Source: Amoeboaphelidium protococcarum
Taxonomy: Eukaryota > Aphelidiomycota > Aphelidea
Length of the DNA stretch: 64,000 bases
Direction of reading: 5' to 3'
Assembly: GCA_023515745.1 (NCBI GenBank)
Contig: JALECJ010000004.1
Span: forward strand, 1,240,001-1,304,000
How positions within the stretch are numbered: position 1 is the first letter of the stretch; each line of letters begins with the position of its first letter. The notes under the pieces are model-generated. The model had not been told where the DNA came from and did no database searches. It saw only the letters and a program-made list of their open reading frames with translations. The position numbers were made by a program, and so were the translations under genes. Positions 36,159-48,338 of the stretch are shown here, piece after piece.

Positions 36159-37301
36159 TCATTGCTGACTATCCATAATTATCTCTTCAACGTTCTCGTC
36201 ATCAGTGGAGTCTTTGACTGCACCGATCGAGGAGGAGCCATCTTTAATCTCTTCAATAAGAGGCTGTACAATTGAACCGCCTTATTACTTTCCACCACCA
36301 GCTGCTTGAGACATTGATGCCTTTTCCGGTGATGACTATTTACTCTTTTTGCCTTTCTTGCTAATTTTCTTTGACTACTTCTTGTACTTCTCGATATGCA
36401 TCTTCTCATAGTTGATACCTGACCAGCCATAGAGAGGAATAAATGAATCAATGACACCAACATCTGCAAACAGATTAGGGAATATCCATAGTCCAGGCCG
36501 AGTCCAAGGTATAGCCAGCGATATTACATAGATTATAAATCGAATGATTGCAATAACCAAGAGGGCCACTATGAATCCAACACCGGTCATAGACAAGTAC
36601 CATACAGAGATACGCAAGGAATGTGGCCACAGAGGGAACATCACTAGAACCAAGACCAAGAGCAAAAAAAGACCACTCTTTACACTTTGCAAAGTCTTCA
36701 CATGAGGTGGATCATACTGCCAAACATATAAACTAGAGCTATCCGCGGTGAATGTCTAATTCTAACTAATCTCCAACACCTTCATTCCATTGACTTTCTT
36801 ATCTCGCACCTTCTCGGACTCTTCATCGCGCACAGTGGACACTCTGAAAATGAAGTTGTTCTCCATCAGGGATCGTACCACCTCTGCAGCTTCATCTTTA
36901 CTGCCATATACTCTGAGCACAGAATCGCTGTCATCAGTCTTTTTGTATCCACCACTGACCTTTCGCTCCACAAACTAAGTGTACTCTGGAGTCATCATGG
37001 CATTCACCGCCTTCTCTCCTTTAAAGTATTCAACTCTCAGACCGCTCAAAATACCTTCTCTCACCTTGAGAACTTTAGATCCGCCATTGCCAAGACCGAA
37101 TATGTAAGTTCCATTAAAGATATTAGTCAGGAATCCAGAAACTTGCTTCAGCACCTTGCCAAAGCTTCCAGTTTCCTGAGAGATGACAGCCTTAGTGGTG
37201 TAAGATCTCAAGAAAGTGGCCACCAACTATAAATCTTTAGACGACGCAGACGGATCAATTTCAGTGCCATCCTCATGAGTACGTCTAATTAACAGCGACA
37301 T
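36159..37301 (-). CDS. SEC62: SEC62, post-translational ER translocon subunit
   Basis: 380 residues, one exon. The soluble N-terminal half matches the Sec62 core (KVSGGYKKTDDSDSVLRVY, TADSSSLYVWQYDPP). Two spans follow at about 209-275: LFLLLVLVLVMFPLWP and FIVALLVIAIIRFIIYVISL, then the signature TRPGLWIFPNLFADVGVIDS and a Trp/Gly/Tyr segment. The C-terminus is Lys-rich (KKGKKSKQ), then acidic. The N-terminal 25-110 region includes extra sequence relative to animal SEC62, closer to yeast. It docks Sec63 and Sec61 for post-translational import of short or weakly hydrophobic secretory proteins. Confidence 0.93.
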
Positions 37302-37800
37302 GTTTCTAAATAGTTCGTTCTATATCAAGCTGTTTTGTGAAAATCTTTACCGGTACTCGCTCACGGAATAAAAAGGGAGGGACGAGAGCAAGAACGGCTT
37401 TAATATGAAGCTTTAAGTTGAAGGAACGATAGAGCAAATTTCCTCCGCGCGTTTAGCTTTTTAAACCCGCTTAATTGCCTGCCTGAATTAGCAGAAAGAT
37501 TGTCCTGAATCGGTCTTGATAAAAAATACCTAAAACAAAACGCATTTTAAATAGGTACTGTTGGTCTCGCGGTAATTTCCACCAGAAGAGTGGTACTAAG
37601 TTCGAATGCGTTGGGTGGATCCTCAAGTCACTCGTTCAGAAAGGCGATGATCATCTTGTGCAGGATGGCTCAGCTTAGATGAGATTGCGCGTCTTTTGAT
37701 TCAGCTGTGTGTAATTTACTCTCCTCTGACTGTTTCAACGATCAACAACAGAAGATCAACTTATGTAAAGCATTAATAAACTATCAAAACTAATTCAACT
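37302..37800. other. Intergenic
   Basis: About 500 bases between PER1 (3' end) and SEC62 (5' end), both on the minus strand. I looked for tRNA-like boxes around 37560-37625 and found no consistent cloverleaf. Nothing called. Confidence 0.4.
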
Positions 37801-38760
37801 TCATTTCATTTTACCAGAGAGTATAACTTCATTGTTGAGTAAGTAATCAGCATCTAGTATGTAAAACTTGTGAATATGGAGAGACACGATGCCAGTTACG
37901 AGGTGCCATAGTGAGTGCGCATCAAACACGAACCAGAGTGGAGGAAAGTCGAATACTTCCAACAACATACCAAGCATTACAGTCACGATAAGAATCAACA
38001 GAAATCGCGCGTGAAAATGCTTCCACTTTAGTGATATCCAAACTATCCATATAAAATTATGAGCTAATCCAATTGATACGCCGGCAATCATGTTGTAAGT
38101 ATAATCGAAGCGCTCTCTATTGGTCAGATACATTATATGGCATGTGTAAAAGAGTACAGAAATAAATGCTGACATACCAGCAATCCTCTTCCATTGAGAC
38201 CGCTTAAATTCAAAAGACATTCGAACCGTTGCGTAGAACATTCCATAAACAATGGACAACATTGCGGCAAAGTAATCCATCCTCTCGGTCCACGGCATAT
38301 CTTTGTAATGGAATACAGATGACCATACCCAGGCATTCATCTGAGTTATGAATAGAATCATTAAGGGCATTTTCAACTTGAATTTCGATGATACTCGTCG
38401 CTGTACCTTCAAGAGCCCGCGACTCTGACCATACAAATTTAACAGACTGAACAGCACTGACGCTGGTTCTTAGAGTCCAAATATCCTTTTGAATGGCCAT
38501 TTTCCGTAATACTGCTCAATGCTCTCTCCACTCTTAACATTATCATTAACCATCTTAAACATGCAGTCGTACTTGCATTTATCTAAACAGCTATACCGAA
38601 ACAGAGATTCTACTTCATCAATGGGACAAGCGCAAGACTTCAAACATGCTTGATAGTTAATATCACGGTCGCCGCTTGACCCGTGTATTCTATGTACAAA
38701 GCAAGCCAAAGCGATGATAAGCGTAATTGTAAATTACTGGTCCCCATAATGTAGCAGCAT
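37801..38760 (-). CDS. PER1: PER1/PGAP3 GPI-lipid remodelling protein
   Basis: 319 residues, one exon. A signal peptide (FTITLIIALACFVHRIHG) precedes the Cys-rich lumenal segment: ACLKSCACP and YSCLDKCKYDCMFKMV, then EQYYGKWPFKRIFGLQEPASVLFSLLN, the diagnostic KWPF.R..G.QEP.SV.FS stretch with TAA or TAG for its Gln. Seven or so spans follow, with conserved NAWVWSSVFHYKD (catalytic-type His), MPWTERMDYF and, near the end, FDAHSLWHLVTGIV. It removes the sn-2 acyl chain of GPI lipids in the ER (PER1) or Golgi (PGAP3). The gene supports GPI-anchored surface proteins in this organism. Confidence 0.96.
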
Positions 38761-39064
38761 CTTGTCCTCCTTGTTTCAAACACAAACGTCAAAGAATTGA
38801 ATTGCGGGAAACTGTTTCTCTCTCTCTCTCTGTTACTGAACCGCGGGTCAAACGGCATAGAGAGACGACCGTAAACTACACGAAGAGAGCGCGCGTTCTA
38901 CAGTCAGCCGTTGTCATGTTTTCAGGTCAAGTGGTGGAACTCATCGCCACAAAGAAGCAATTTTGTTTCAGACAAGATTTAAAATCACTCGTCTGCACTC
39001 TTTCGTTCCATCTGCGATTTCTCTTTCACCGCGAAGCTGCATTAGGGATTGACATCTCTTAGCA
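38761..39064. promoter_or_regulatory. Divergent promoter region with CT/GA tract
   Basis: The 304 bases between PER1 (minus) and ATR (plus). A TCTCTCTCTCTCTC tract lies at about 38817-38831, roughly 60 bases upstream of the PER1 start. Promoter function is inferred from position only. Confidence 0.4.
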
Positions 39065-42000
39065 ATGACAATACTCAAGTTGAACATTAAGAGTCTGGTG
39101 AACTTTGCCAAGTAGTCAAACAATGAACAAGGTTTCAGATGCTTATTCATTGCCTTGGTACTGGAGTATATTTAACGTGAGCAGACCAAGGATGGTAATG
39201 GTGATGATGCTGATGCTGACACCTCGTACAATCTTCTTGTTGAGTTTTGTACTGAACTGTCTCACGTGGTGCTTCCAGTCCTGAATGATGTGCAGTTATG
39301 CAACGAAATACTTTAGCAGTCTCAGCAAGAACTTCCGTCATTAAGTGAGCCGTTATATGAGGGCTTTCTTCTGAAATTGATCGCGTTTCAAGACGTGAAA
39401 CTGCTTCAGGTTCTACTGGAATTCTTTCTCTCCACTGATCTACCGGCGTGCTTATATGGGCTTTAACTTTACGGTCGTGATGACTGTATTAATGCGCAAT
39501 TGTTCCATCTGTCACCTCAACTGCGGCCTTATTTGCAGCAGTCAGGACCGCTGTAATTGAAGTTGCTGGAGTGTTCATTAATTTTGGGATCTTACAATGG
39601 TTTGGAGTCTATTTAATACTTGGTTGAACGCGATTTATGGCTTATAGATACTTATCTGATGGTGGAGATGCTTCTGAATTCCTTACGTGATCCAGCTTTA
39701 TTCAAGTTAATATCTCAAGTGATTTCGATGCTTGGCCCTCTGAATCTACATATCGATGGTGAGTAGTGTGTCGAGATACTGGACATATTGCTTGAGTAAG
39801 AGTTTCCTCCATAAAATCTTTGTGATCATTTAGTATATTCAATTGCCATTTAGAAAGTGGATCTTGACATCAATCAGGTGAAAAGATTTTCATCCTTCTG
39901 CAAAGATGCAAGTGTATTGTAAAAGTTTGTTGAAGCCTATTACCATGATATACTGGTCTTGAATTCTAGTATTGTAACCGGGTCAAAGCGGAAACGGCCG
40001 GATTTGTCTATGAGTCTTATATCCTGTATACTGTCTTTTTGCAATGATGATGAGAAAAGTTAATGGGAAGAGTAACTTTAAGATAGTCTTATGGAATAGG
40101 CTGACTAGATGAAGCTGCATGATTTGGATGCTATCTGCTTCATTCTTCTGAAATCTGACGTTAATATCTCTGACAAGTTGAAGGAGGTGTTATGTTAAAA
40201 GATATCTCATTTGATATCAATGTGCACAACTGAGTTTAATTAATATGCAACGCTTTTCTTGGCTGTTCATGGATCTAAGGCTATGATTTAGAATGCATTA
40301 GCTGATCATGTTCCTGCTGATGTTCGTTTAATTTTTATTAATCATTTGAAAAAGAGATTTCATGTTGATTATTCTGATTATAAAGCAGAATCAGAATACG
40401 TATCATGTGCTCTTGCTGGTTCTTTGTCTTTCAAGATTCGGGAGTAGGACTCATTATTGTGGTAGTGCGCAGTTTGTGATGGTGACGGTGATAATATTTA
40501 GTTGCTTGCACTCTCTGAGACTTAAAAGCTTCAGATTATGTCATCATGTAAACATGAGCTGTTTTAGAGATCATTAAAGCATGGGGCTGAGTGGACCGTT
40601 GAAGATTTGTTGAAGGTTGCCAGTTCTAGCGAATAAAATGGTAAGGCACATCAACGGTTTATATTGAATGCTCTTGCAAAGATTTATTTGAATTCTGCTG
40701 AAACGGCTATGGCAGGTGCTGTGGAGTTATGCAGAAGTTAGCCAAGTTCTGAAATGACGCTACTTTTATACCGATTATTTAATAATCTGAACGTGGGTCA
40801 AGTTTTTCATTAATCCGATTGGATTTAGTGGCTTGCTTCGTTTGGTACTATCAATTCTGTTGATGATTGCTTGTTAATGTCCGCTTTTGATACGCTAAGT
40901 AGTAATTATGATCAATTGCTAATGGCATTGCCGCCTGTATTTGTCAAGATGTTGACGGCTAGGGAGGATAACGAGATGGCCATACGCTATTTTCTGGATG
41001 CTTTTCTGTATCATCATCAGTTTGATGAGCGTGCTCTTAACATGCCATTTGTGTGTGCCCAGCTTGTTTTTATGAGACATGGGAATTCCTTGAATAAGTT
41101 GGTTGCAATTATGTCTAGAGGAAGCGTGGTGTAACTTCTTGGAGCATATGTGCCTGATATTCTGGCTTATATCTTTACTCGTGTACAGGATGATAGTCGA
41201 TAGAAAGCTCTGCGATTCTTCGAGGAGTGTATCAACTCGACCACATCTGAGACGTAAATATCTCTTGCTGATATAGTCAGACCATATTTCTAGCAAATGG
41301 TGTCGAGAATCTGTTGGTATTTAAGTGATCAAGATGCTGTTGTTGCAGCCGCTGCACTGGATCAACTGAAGGCTGTGGTGCATATGGTCGCACCTAATGT
41401 AACTGACTATACGATTAAATTGACCGAGTGTTTGCTTGCGCTGATCTTTCATTTGGCAGTGTCTGTTGTGCAAAACTAGCATATATCAAGGTAATGTAAA
41501 TTACAGTCCATCAGTTCGTTTGCAAAGTTCTTGAGACTATTGGCGGGCAAAATTGATACCTATTCACTGCAATTGTTCAATTTAGTTGATTAATGTAAAA
41601 AGCACGGATTTGATACTAGCTCTATTTGGGAGTCTCTTATTGACGGCTTCAGCTGCGATTTGTGCCGCGAGAACGTTTGCCAGCTGCTTTGTGGATATTT
41701 GAATCTTCCCCTAGGTACTGATAGCAGATTATCATCTGATTAAAAGACGTACCTGGATCTTCTATTTAACAAAGCTTCTATTTAAAGCAGCAAGACCGGT
41801 TCGTATATAGTGTAAAATGTTATGAAACTACGTGGCGTGTATGGAGAACTAACGTCTAATTTTTCAAATGATGGGACTTTGTATGATGATGTTTTCAATA
41901 TTATTGGCACGTAACATAAGAACGTGACCGCCACAGTATTGCAGTTGCTTTCGCGTGATATTGTAAGTATGAACTTAGTGCGGTATGTGGATACGAGTGA

Positions 42001-45000
42001 GCTAGCATCAAGACTTGTGCATTTGACTAAAAAATTTCGCTGGTCGGATGACGACTTTGTGGTGAACTCTATACTCAGACATGCTATTTCTATGCTCAAT
42101 GTATTGGATTATCGGCAGAATGTCCAAGCTTTGGAGACGAGCAAGTCGTAGAATTACATATAAGTGCACATACTTGCGGATTAGGAGAATGCAAAGTAAG
42201 TTGTGCTATATATTATGACAATTATAACGTCATTCTTGATACCGCCGTTGACTTCTGCTCGCGATAGCAAAACTAATGATCGTTATTCATTCGTGATTCA
42301 AGAGCTGCTGTCTGCTACGGGCTTTAAGAATATTCAGTAGATATAGTCGTCGAGTAACACATCAATTATATCTCATGTCTGGAGGAGTTTGAGTCATAAG
42401 GAATCGGAGATACTTTTACCGCTGCTGTCGTCGTAATATCATATGCAGTTAAGTAGCACTTAGGTTGATCTGTCAGAGTATGTCCTTGAAAGTGTTAAAT
42501 CTTATGCTGATTTCCTTCGTGTAATGGTGAACACGCTTATCAATATTTTGACTTCGTCTCTATTGAGGCGCATTTTCTGGCCATTTAAGGCTCTGTTCAC
42601 TGCTCATTTTGTTGATGCAGAGATTGCGTTGGCGTTATTATCTAATCTGGCTAGATGTGTTATGACTCAAGGAGTAGCGTATGTCAACTTTCTCACTGTT
42701 CATTACAAAAGATTTTGTGGTGCGAAGCCATCATCGATGTCTGCGGACGATTATGCCCAGTGTCTCAAGATGTTGTTTGACGTTTACGATTAGATTGTTG
42801 GGTTCAGTTTCTCCAGTATGTTTTCTGTTAAGAATGGCGAGCTTGAGTAGTGCACTGTTAACTTTATGAATGGTGTTGATGATTCTCTCATTGTATCTGC
42901 TTCTAAGTAGTATTATGACTATTATAGATTATAGAGGCATAGTGAGAAACTACTTCATGGGAAGCTATAGCCTGATTTGGTGCTGTTGAATAACTTACTG
43001 TCTGCGCAATAGAATCTTGGCTCATCTGATGATGTCTTGTATCTGATACAAAAGTGCAGGGAGAATGATTCTGCTATCCGCGGACGATCTGACGTGTCCT
43101 AGATGATCATGTGCTACACTGCTCAGTAAGACGTGTAGATCATCTCTTAGATTGCTAATTCATGCCATTCTGAGTTGAAATCGCCTGATATTATCAGACT
43201 TAGATTAGCTGCTGAAGATTATGAGGGTGTCAGTAAGATCCAGGATGATGATGTTAGTGATTTTGTTGTTGAAGCAGCTGCTCATTTATAGAAATGGGAT
43301 TTGGTCGATGACAAGTTCTAGCATAATTAAGCTAATAATGAACGCTTTAAGTTGAGAGGACATTTTATTCGTTTGTTATCCTTATTCAAGATTGGTCATT
43401 AGGAGATGTTATACGAATAATTGCAACTGAATGACTTCAATGTGTCGAATAGTCTGTTCAAGTGTAAGAAAGAGGAAACTCCGTTAGTTCTCTTTGAATC
43501 TCGGGTCTTATCGAGATTGTAAAAGCTTATCAAGGGTGAATCTGTCGATTGGAACCAATGCTTTGATGATGACATGCTGTACTTGTCTCACCATGGCATT
43601 GATACGCTCACTAAGTTAGAGTCTCTCAAGCTTTGGGAACTATGTGCACGGAATCTGAGCCTTGATCGCGAGTTGGAGTCATCTATTTGCATTTAAAAGT
43701 GTAAACTGTTGCGGAAAGCCAATTTGCCATAAGTTGCATTGAAATCTGTATTGTCCATAGATGCTTAAATGCAGAATAGCGGTTTACTTTTGGAGTTTGC
43801 AAAAGTTCATGTTGCCGTAGGGAAGCCGGATATTGCAATCAATGAGTTGAGATAGTGTATTGCGCCCAAATTATCCCAAATAACAACTCAGAAGGGATCA
43901 CAGCCGAATGACCCATTTGGATCACTATGCATGTACCAGACAAAGTTGATGTTGCAGTACTATCCGGAAAATAGTTCTGAAATTCGTTCTTTACTGGCAG
44001 CAGCCAAAAAGTGTCTGCCCAAGTCGGAAAAGTTGCTGCATACTTTTGGCTCCTACGAGTTGTCTCTACTTAGTGCATCTAAAGACCGGTTCGAGCGAGC
44101 ATTGGCCGATTTCCCTAAAGGCAAGTCTTTGAAAAGTCAAGATTCAGAAATTCACTAGTATTTCCACAGAATGGTGGCCAACATGTTTACTGCTACTCGA
44201 GCGTATTGTCTAGCTGCTATTTACGGATCTCAGCATATCTTTGAGTCACTTCCCAATGCTATCTAACTTTGGCTTGACTTTACTGAAAGATAACAAGTGT
44301 TCTTGGGAATTAACGATGCTATATCCAAGACGTATCATGAGTTTTATGATCAGTTTCTGACTACAATGATAAGCTTTGTGTAAAGAGTCCCCGCATACAA
44401 TTTGTTGGTCAGTCTATCTCAGATTTAATCTAGGCTGACACACTCTGATGAAAAAGTTTGGGGTATACTGAGAGATATGCTGCTCAAGCTTTTGCGCGAG
44501 TTTCCTGATTAGACACTGTGGCAGTTGATAAGCTCTTATAAGTCATCTTCTAAATTGCGTGTTAGTAGAGTATAAGAAGTATTCAATTCCTCAAAAGAGT
44601 AGTCTACGAAAATAAAGGTATGTGTTGATATATGATGATAAGGCTGACGTTTTATAATATTCACAATGTAGAATTGCAAGAGCTTGGTTGATTTAATCTT
44701 CGTCATGGCTTATTCTAAAAAGTTCGACTCAAAATCCAAGTTTAGTATTGCAAAGGAATTTCCCGAGTTGAAGAAGTTGTGTCCTATCGATCTGGCCATC
44801 CCAATCCAGTCTGCGCTGACTCCTCTACTACCACCCAAGAATTTCTCGGGAAGCAATTGGCGGCCATTTCAGGACAATTTGGTGTATTTTGACTCTTTTG
44901 AAGACGTTGTCGAGTTACTGAACAGTTTAATGAGACCAAGAAAGTTAAAAGTGAGAGGAAACGATGGCAATCATCATACTCTACTTTGCAAGCCTGGTGA

Positions 45001-46161
45001 TGATTTGAGAAAAGATCATCGCGTCATTGAGCTGTTCGGTGTCATCAACAGTTTATTTGGAAAAGATTCTGATTGTACACAACGAGATCTAGGTAAGGCT
45101 ATATGTTATGAGCCATTTCCTTATTGCTCAGGATTATAACTTGAAATTGTGTAGGCATCTTGACTTATGCTGCGATTCCTTTGAGTGAAAGCTGCGGTCT
45201 CATTGAATGGGTGGATAATACTTGTACTTTTCGTAAAGCACTCGAGCATTATTACTCCAAAAATTAGCGAAGTGACCTATCGGCTTCTAAGTATACAAAG
45301 TGGAAAGAACTTGGTAAAGGAGCAACTGCACTGACAAAGTATTATAAAGAGACTCTGCTTCCAATGTTCTCACCTGCTGTGTTCTAATAGTGGCTTTTCG
45401 AACGCTTCGTTGATCCACCGTCCTGGTATCGTGCTCAAAAGAGATGGACTCGCTCTGTGGCTGTGATGTCTATTGTCGGATTCATATTCGGTCTTGGTGA
45501 CCGTCATCTGGAAAACATTCTGGTGCAGGAAACCAGTGGCCAGGTGTTACATGTGGATTTCAACTGCCTGTTCGACAAGGGACTGCTACTGGAGTATCCC
45601 GAACGGGTCCCTTTCAGGCTGAGTTAGAACGTGGTGGCAGGTTTTGGTTTCTGTGGCGTGAATGGCACATTCAGTAAGTCTTGCGAGCTGACCATATAGA
45701 TGTTACGGAAGCACAAGGAGACTATCTTGACAATGTTGAGCACCTTTGTGCATGACCCTCTGATCGAGTGGTCTAGTAGTAGCAGTAGCAGGAAGGACAA
45801 GGCACAGCAGCTGACTGACAACCACTACATGATGGCCAATCGTGTTGTTAGGACAATATAGCGGAAATTGGATGGCTATCTTGGATTGCTCTATGAATAC
45901 TAAGAGGCGGAAAAGGTTCACAATAGTGCACATATCAAAGCTATTGTTGCTTATACTGGTGGAAAGAGTGCGTCTTCCTCATCATCATCAACATCCGCGG
46001 CCTCCTCCAACAAGAGCCACACTCTGTCTGATGACTAATTCCCGTACAAGTACGATGTCAAAGCATTATCCTCACAGTAACAAGTGAAAGAGCTCATTTC
46101 CATGGCCACTGAAGAAGTTAATCTCGCCAGAATGTGGATAGGCTGGAATGCTTTCATGTGA
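39065..46161 (+). CDS. ATR: ATR/MEC1/Rad3 checkpoint kinase
   Basis: 2326 residues, close to yeast Mec1 (2368), in three exons (39065-44617, 44672-45092, 45155-46161) with introns of 54 and 62 nt. An in-frame TGA just upstream fixes the start. The first 1850 residues are HEAT/FAT-type helical repeats. Kinase domain: LKVRGNDGNHHTLLCKPGDDLRKDHR, LTYAAIPLSESCGLIEWVDN, MSIVGFIFGLGDRHLENIL (catalytic DRH near 2106), HVDFNCLFDKG (DFN in place of DFG, normal for ATR) and VPFRLSQNVVAGFG. A short poly-Ser insert precedes the FATC end NLARMWIGWNAFM. It responds to RPA-coated single-stranded DNA through ATRIP and signals replication stress. TOF1, a partner of this pathway, is nearby. Confidence 0.97.
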
Positions 46162-46261
46162 TTAGAATGCTAATGTGAACACCATATGTATTTATCGAAT
46201 GCAATAATTTATTCAGTCATTGTTATTACACTTTACATGGCAATACTTTTGATACTACAGC

Positions 46262-46307
46262 ATATCACATACCACATTTAGCCAATATCACATACCACAT
46301 GTAGCCA
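46262..46307. repeat. Two tandem copies of a 23-bp unit
   Basis: ATATCACATACCACAT(T/G)TAGCCA is repeated head to tail (46262-46284, 46285-46307) with one mismatch, followed by a CAGT microrepeat at about 46315-46328. It sits between the converging ATR and CDS1 genes. Probably a simple local duplication. Confidence 0.85.
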
Positions 46308-46345
46308 TTATATACAGTCAGTCAGTCAGCCAGGCATTCAATCAT

Positions 46346-47938
46346 TCATTTATGCTTGTCGATTCTCTTTACATATTCACCTAAATCATGATACAGTTCA
46401 ATCAAATCAGTCCGGTTCAAACCGTGCACAGCCATTGAGAGAATAGAAGCCACCGTGACCGTATCATATTCTTTAATGAAGCTAGTATAATACATGAACG
46501 TGAATATCCCCATAATAAACTGACAATCCATACGGTCTGTAACACCACCATGTCCAGGGATAGAATCACCAAAATCTTTCAGCTTAAATGCCCGCTTGAA
46601 TCCACTGGCAAAGAATCCACCAAATACAGCTATAAGACTCGCAAATGTGCCCAGTATCACAGCATGGAACTGCAGGGGTGCAATCGATATAAACTTCCAA
46701 TCTTAACGAAATATGTGCTGGCAGAGGGATTGCAGCACTGGAGACAACTTGTACGAGACGGGAATGTACACGGCATTCTTCACACAATCATTCTGTGTCC
46801 ACGCATTCATAAACAAGTTCCGCACGGGACAATATAGATATGGATACACTGTGATAACGCGCGCATAAAGCAGCGATGCCGCCAATGTGAATACAAATCC
46901 AAATAGAAAACCTTCCCAAGTCTTTTTCGGACTCACCTTGATCAATCGAGTCCTACCAAAGAAGAATCCTCCTATATAAGCCATAACATCATTAGTGATC
47001 ACAAGCATGACAGGTAACAGAAACCATCCAATGTTCGCATGCAGAATGGTCAATATAATGAAATTAGGTGGAATAGTCACGAGGAGTAGAGTCATATGAG
47101 TCCAGAAGAACTATAAAAATTGAAACTTATAGTGACCCTTCTTGAGATTAGTCACAAAGAACATTATGCCTACACAATAGAACAGATAAGAGTAGAAGCG
47201 ATGGTGTGTAGCCAGAGACTATAGAAATGCATCTTGTATCACGTAGTCATTGAAGAAGTTGAACGCCGTCTCTCCATACAGGTAGTAATTGGTAACCATT
47301 AGGAAATACCAATTGATAAGTCTGAACCACGGCAACTTCTTCTCTTTAGAAGGCACCCAGGCAATGGATATAACTTCTTTAAACACCAGCGTACTAACAC
47401 CCACTATCAATAGAATTATAGCCATGGGACCGGAGCAGATTATCACAGCGAACGTGCTCAGCATGATCACAGTCCAAACAGTGCGCGTCCACCAGTTCTA
47501 CCATCGAGTCTGCTGCGGCATCTCAGTCAGTAGGGGACCATACATCTCGGCATTCTTACTACTCACGCCACTCCGATTATTATTTGTGTTATTGCTATTA
47601 TTATGAGCTGGCAGATTCTATTTGGAACCGGAGCGGAGAATACTTTAAACAACAACTTGACCGTCTTTACCATCATTCGCCACATGGTCTTCTTCATCGA
47701 GATGATTGTTGTTGAGCACTCGTCGCTTCAACATCTATCCATGCAACTATGACTTTTCATGAACTGAGCTGTATACCTCATCACCATCACCACCATCATT
47801 ATAGTAATCTTCGTCTTCTTCATCTTCAGTGGAAGTATAGGGGATGAACTTCTTATCCACAGAGACCGCCTTCTTCCGCCTACTCGCCGAAGGACTCTTT
47901 GCTCTAAGCGGTGACTCTACTTGAGACTTTCTAGGCAT
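46346..47938 (-). CDS. CDS1: Phosphatidate cytidylyltransferase (CDP-diacylglycerol synthase)
   Basis: 530 residues, one exon. The N-terminal 155 residues are basic, acidic, then Asn-rich and soluble. Eight or so spans follow, starting at VIMLSTFAVIICSGPMAIILL. Family features: NDVMAYIGGFFFGRTRLIKVSPKKTWEGF, and the C-terminal signature SGFKRAFKLKDFGDSIPGHGG with D-R-M-D following. The enzyme makes CDP-diacylglycerol from phosphatidate and CTP in the ER, feeding phosphatidylinositol and related lipids. PI supply also serves GPI-anchor synthesis. It converges on ATR with about 180 bases between. Confidence 0.97.
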
Positions 47939-48338
47939 TACTTAAACTAGCTTGATACCTCAAGGTATAAAAATTAGGCTAGAAAATTGAATGTAAAACC
48001 AGCAAAATAAAGGAGATTTGCTGAGATAGCAAAGACAAAGAATACTAGTTCACGCAGTGTTATTGAATGTTGTGGAATAGCCGCGCGATACAAAGCCACT
48101 CTCTAAATTCATTCAGCCCAAGTCAACACGACAAATTACGACGCGTCAATTCATCTCCAATGCGAGATAGAACGAAAGAACGAGCTCAATAACACGCAGC
48201 TCATTCTTTCTTCTATATTTCCTTTTACTTTTCGTAATCTATTACAGTACAGTACAAAGAATAGAATCAATTTTTGTGGTGTTTTTTCCACCTATAACAA
48301 AGTTTATTTATATAGCTATCATTACTAGATTAGGAAAA
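47939..48338. other. Intergenic, divergent promoter region
   Basis: About 400 bases between CDS1 (minus) and the Gln-rich gene (plus). AT-rich near both starts. Nothing else recognised. Confidence 0.45.

Noticed and set aside
37560-37625. tRNA-like or SRP-like segment with AGTTCGAATG
   Set aside because: No consistent cloverleaf or SRP helix could be drawn by eye.
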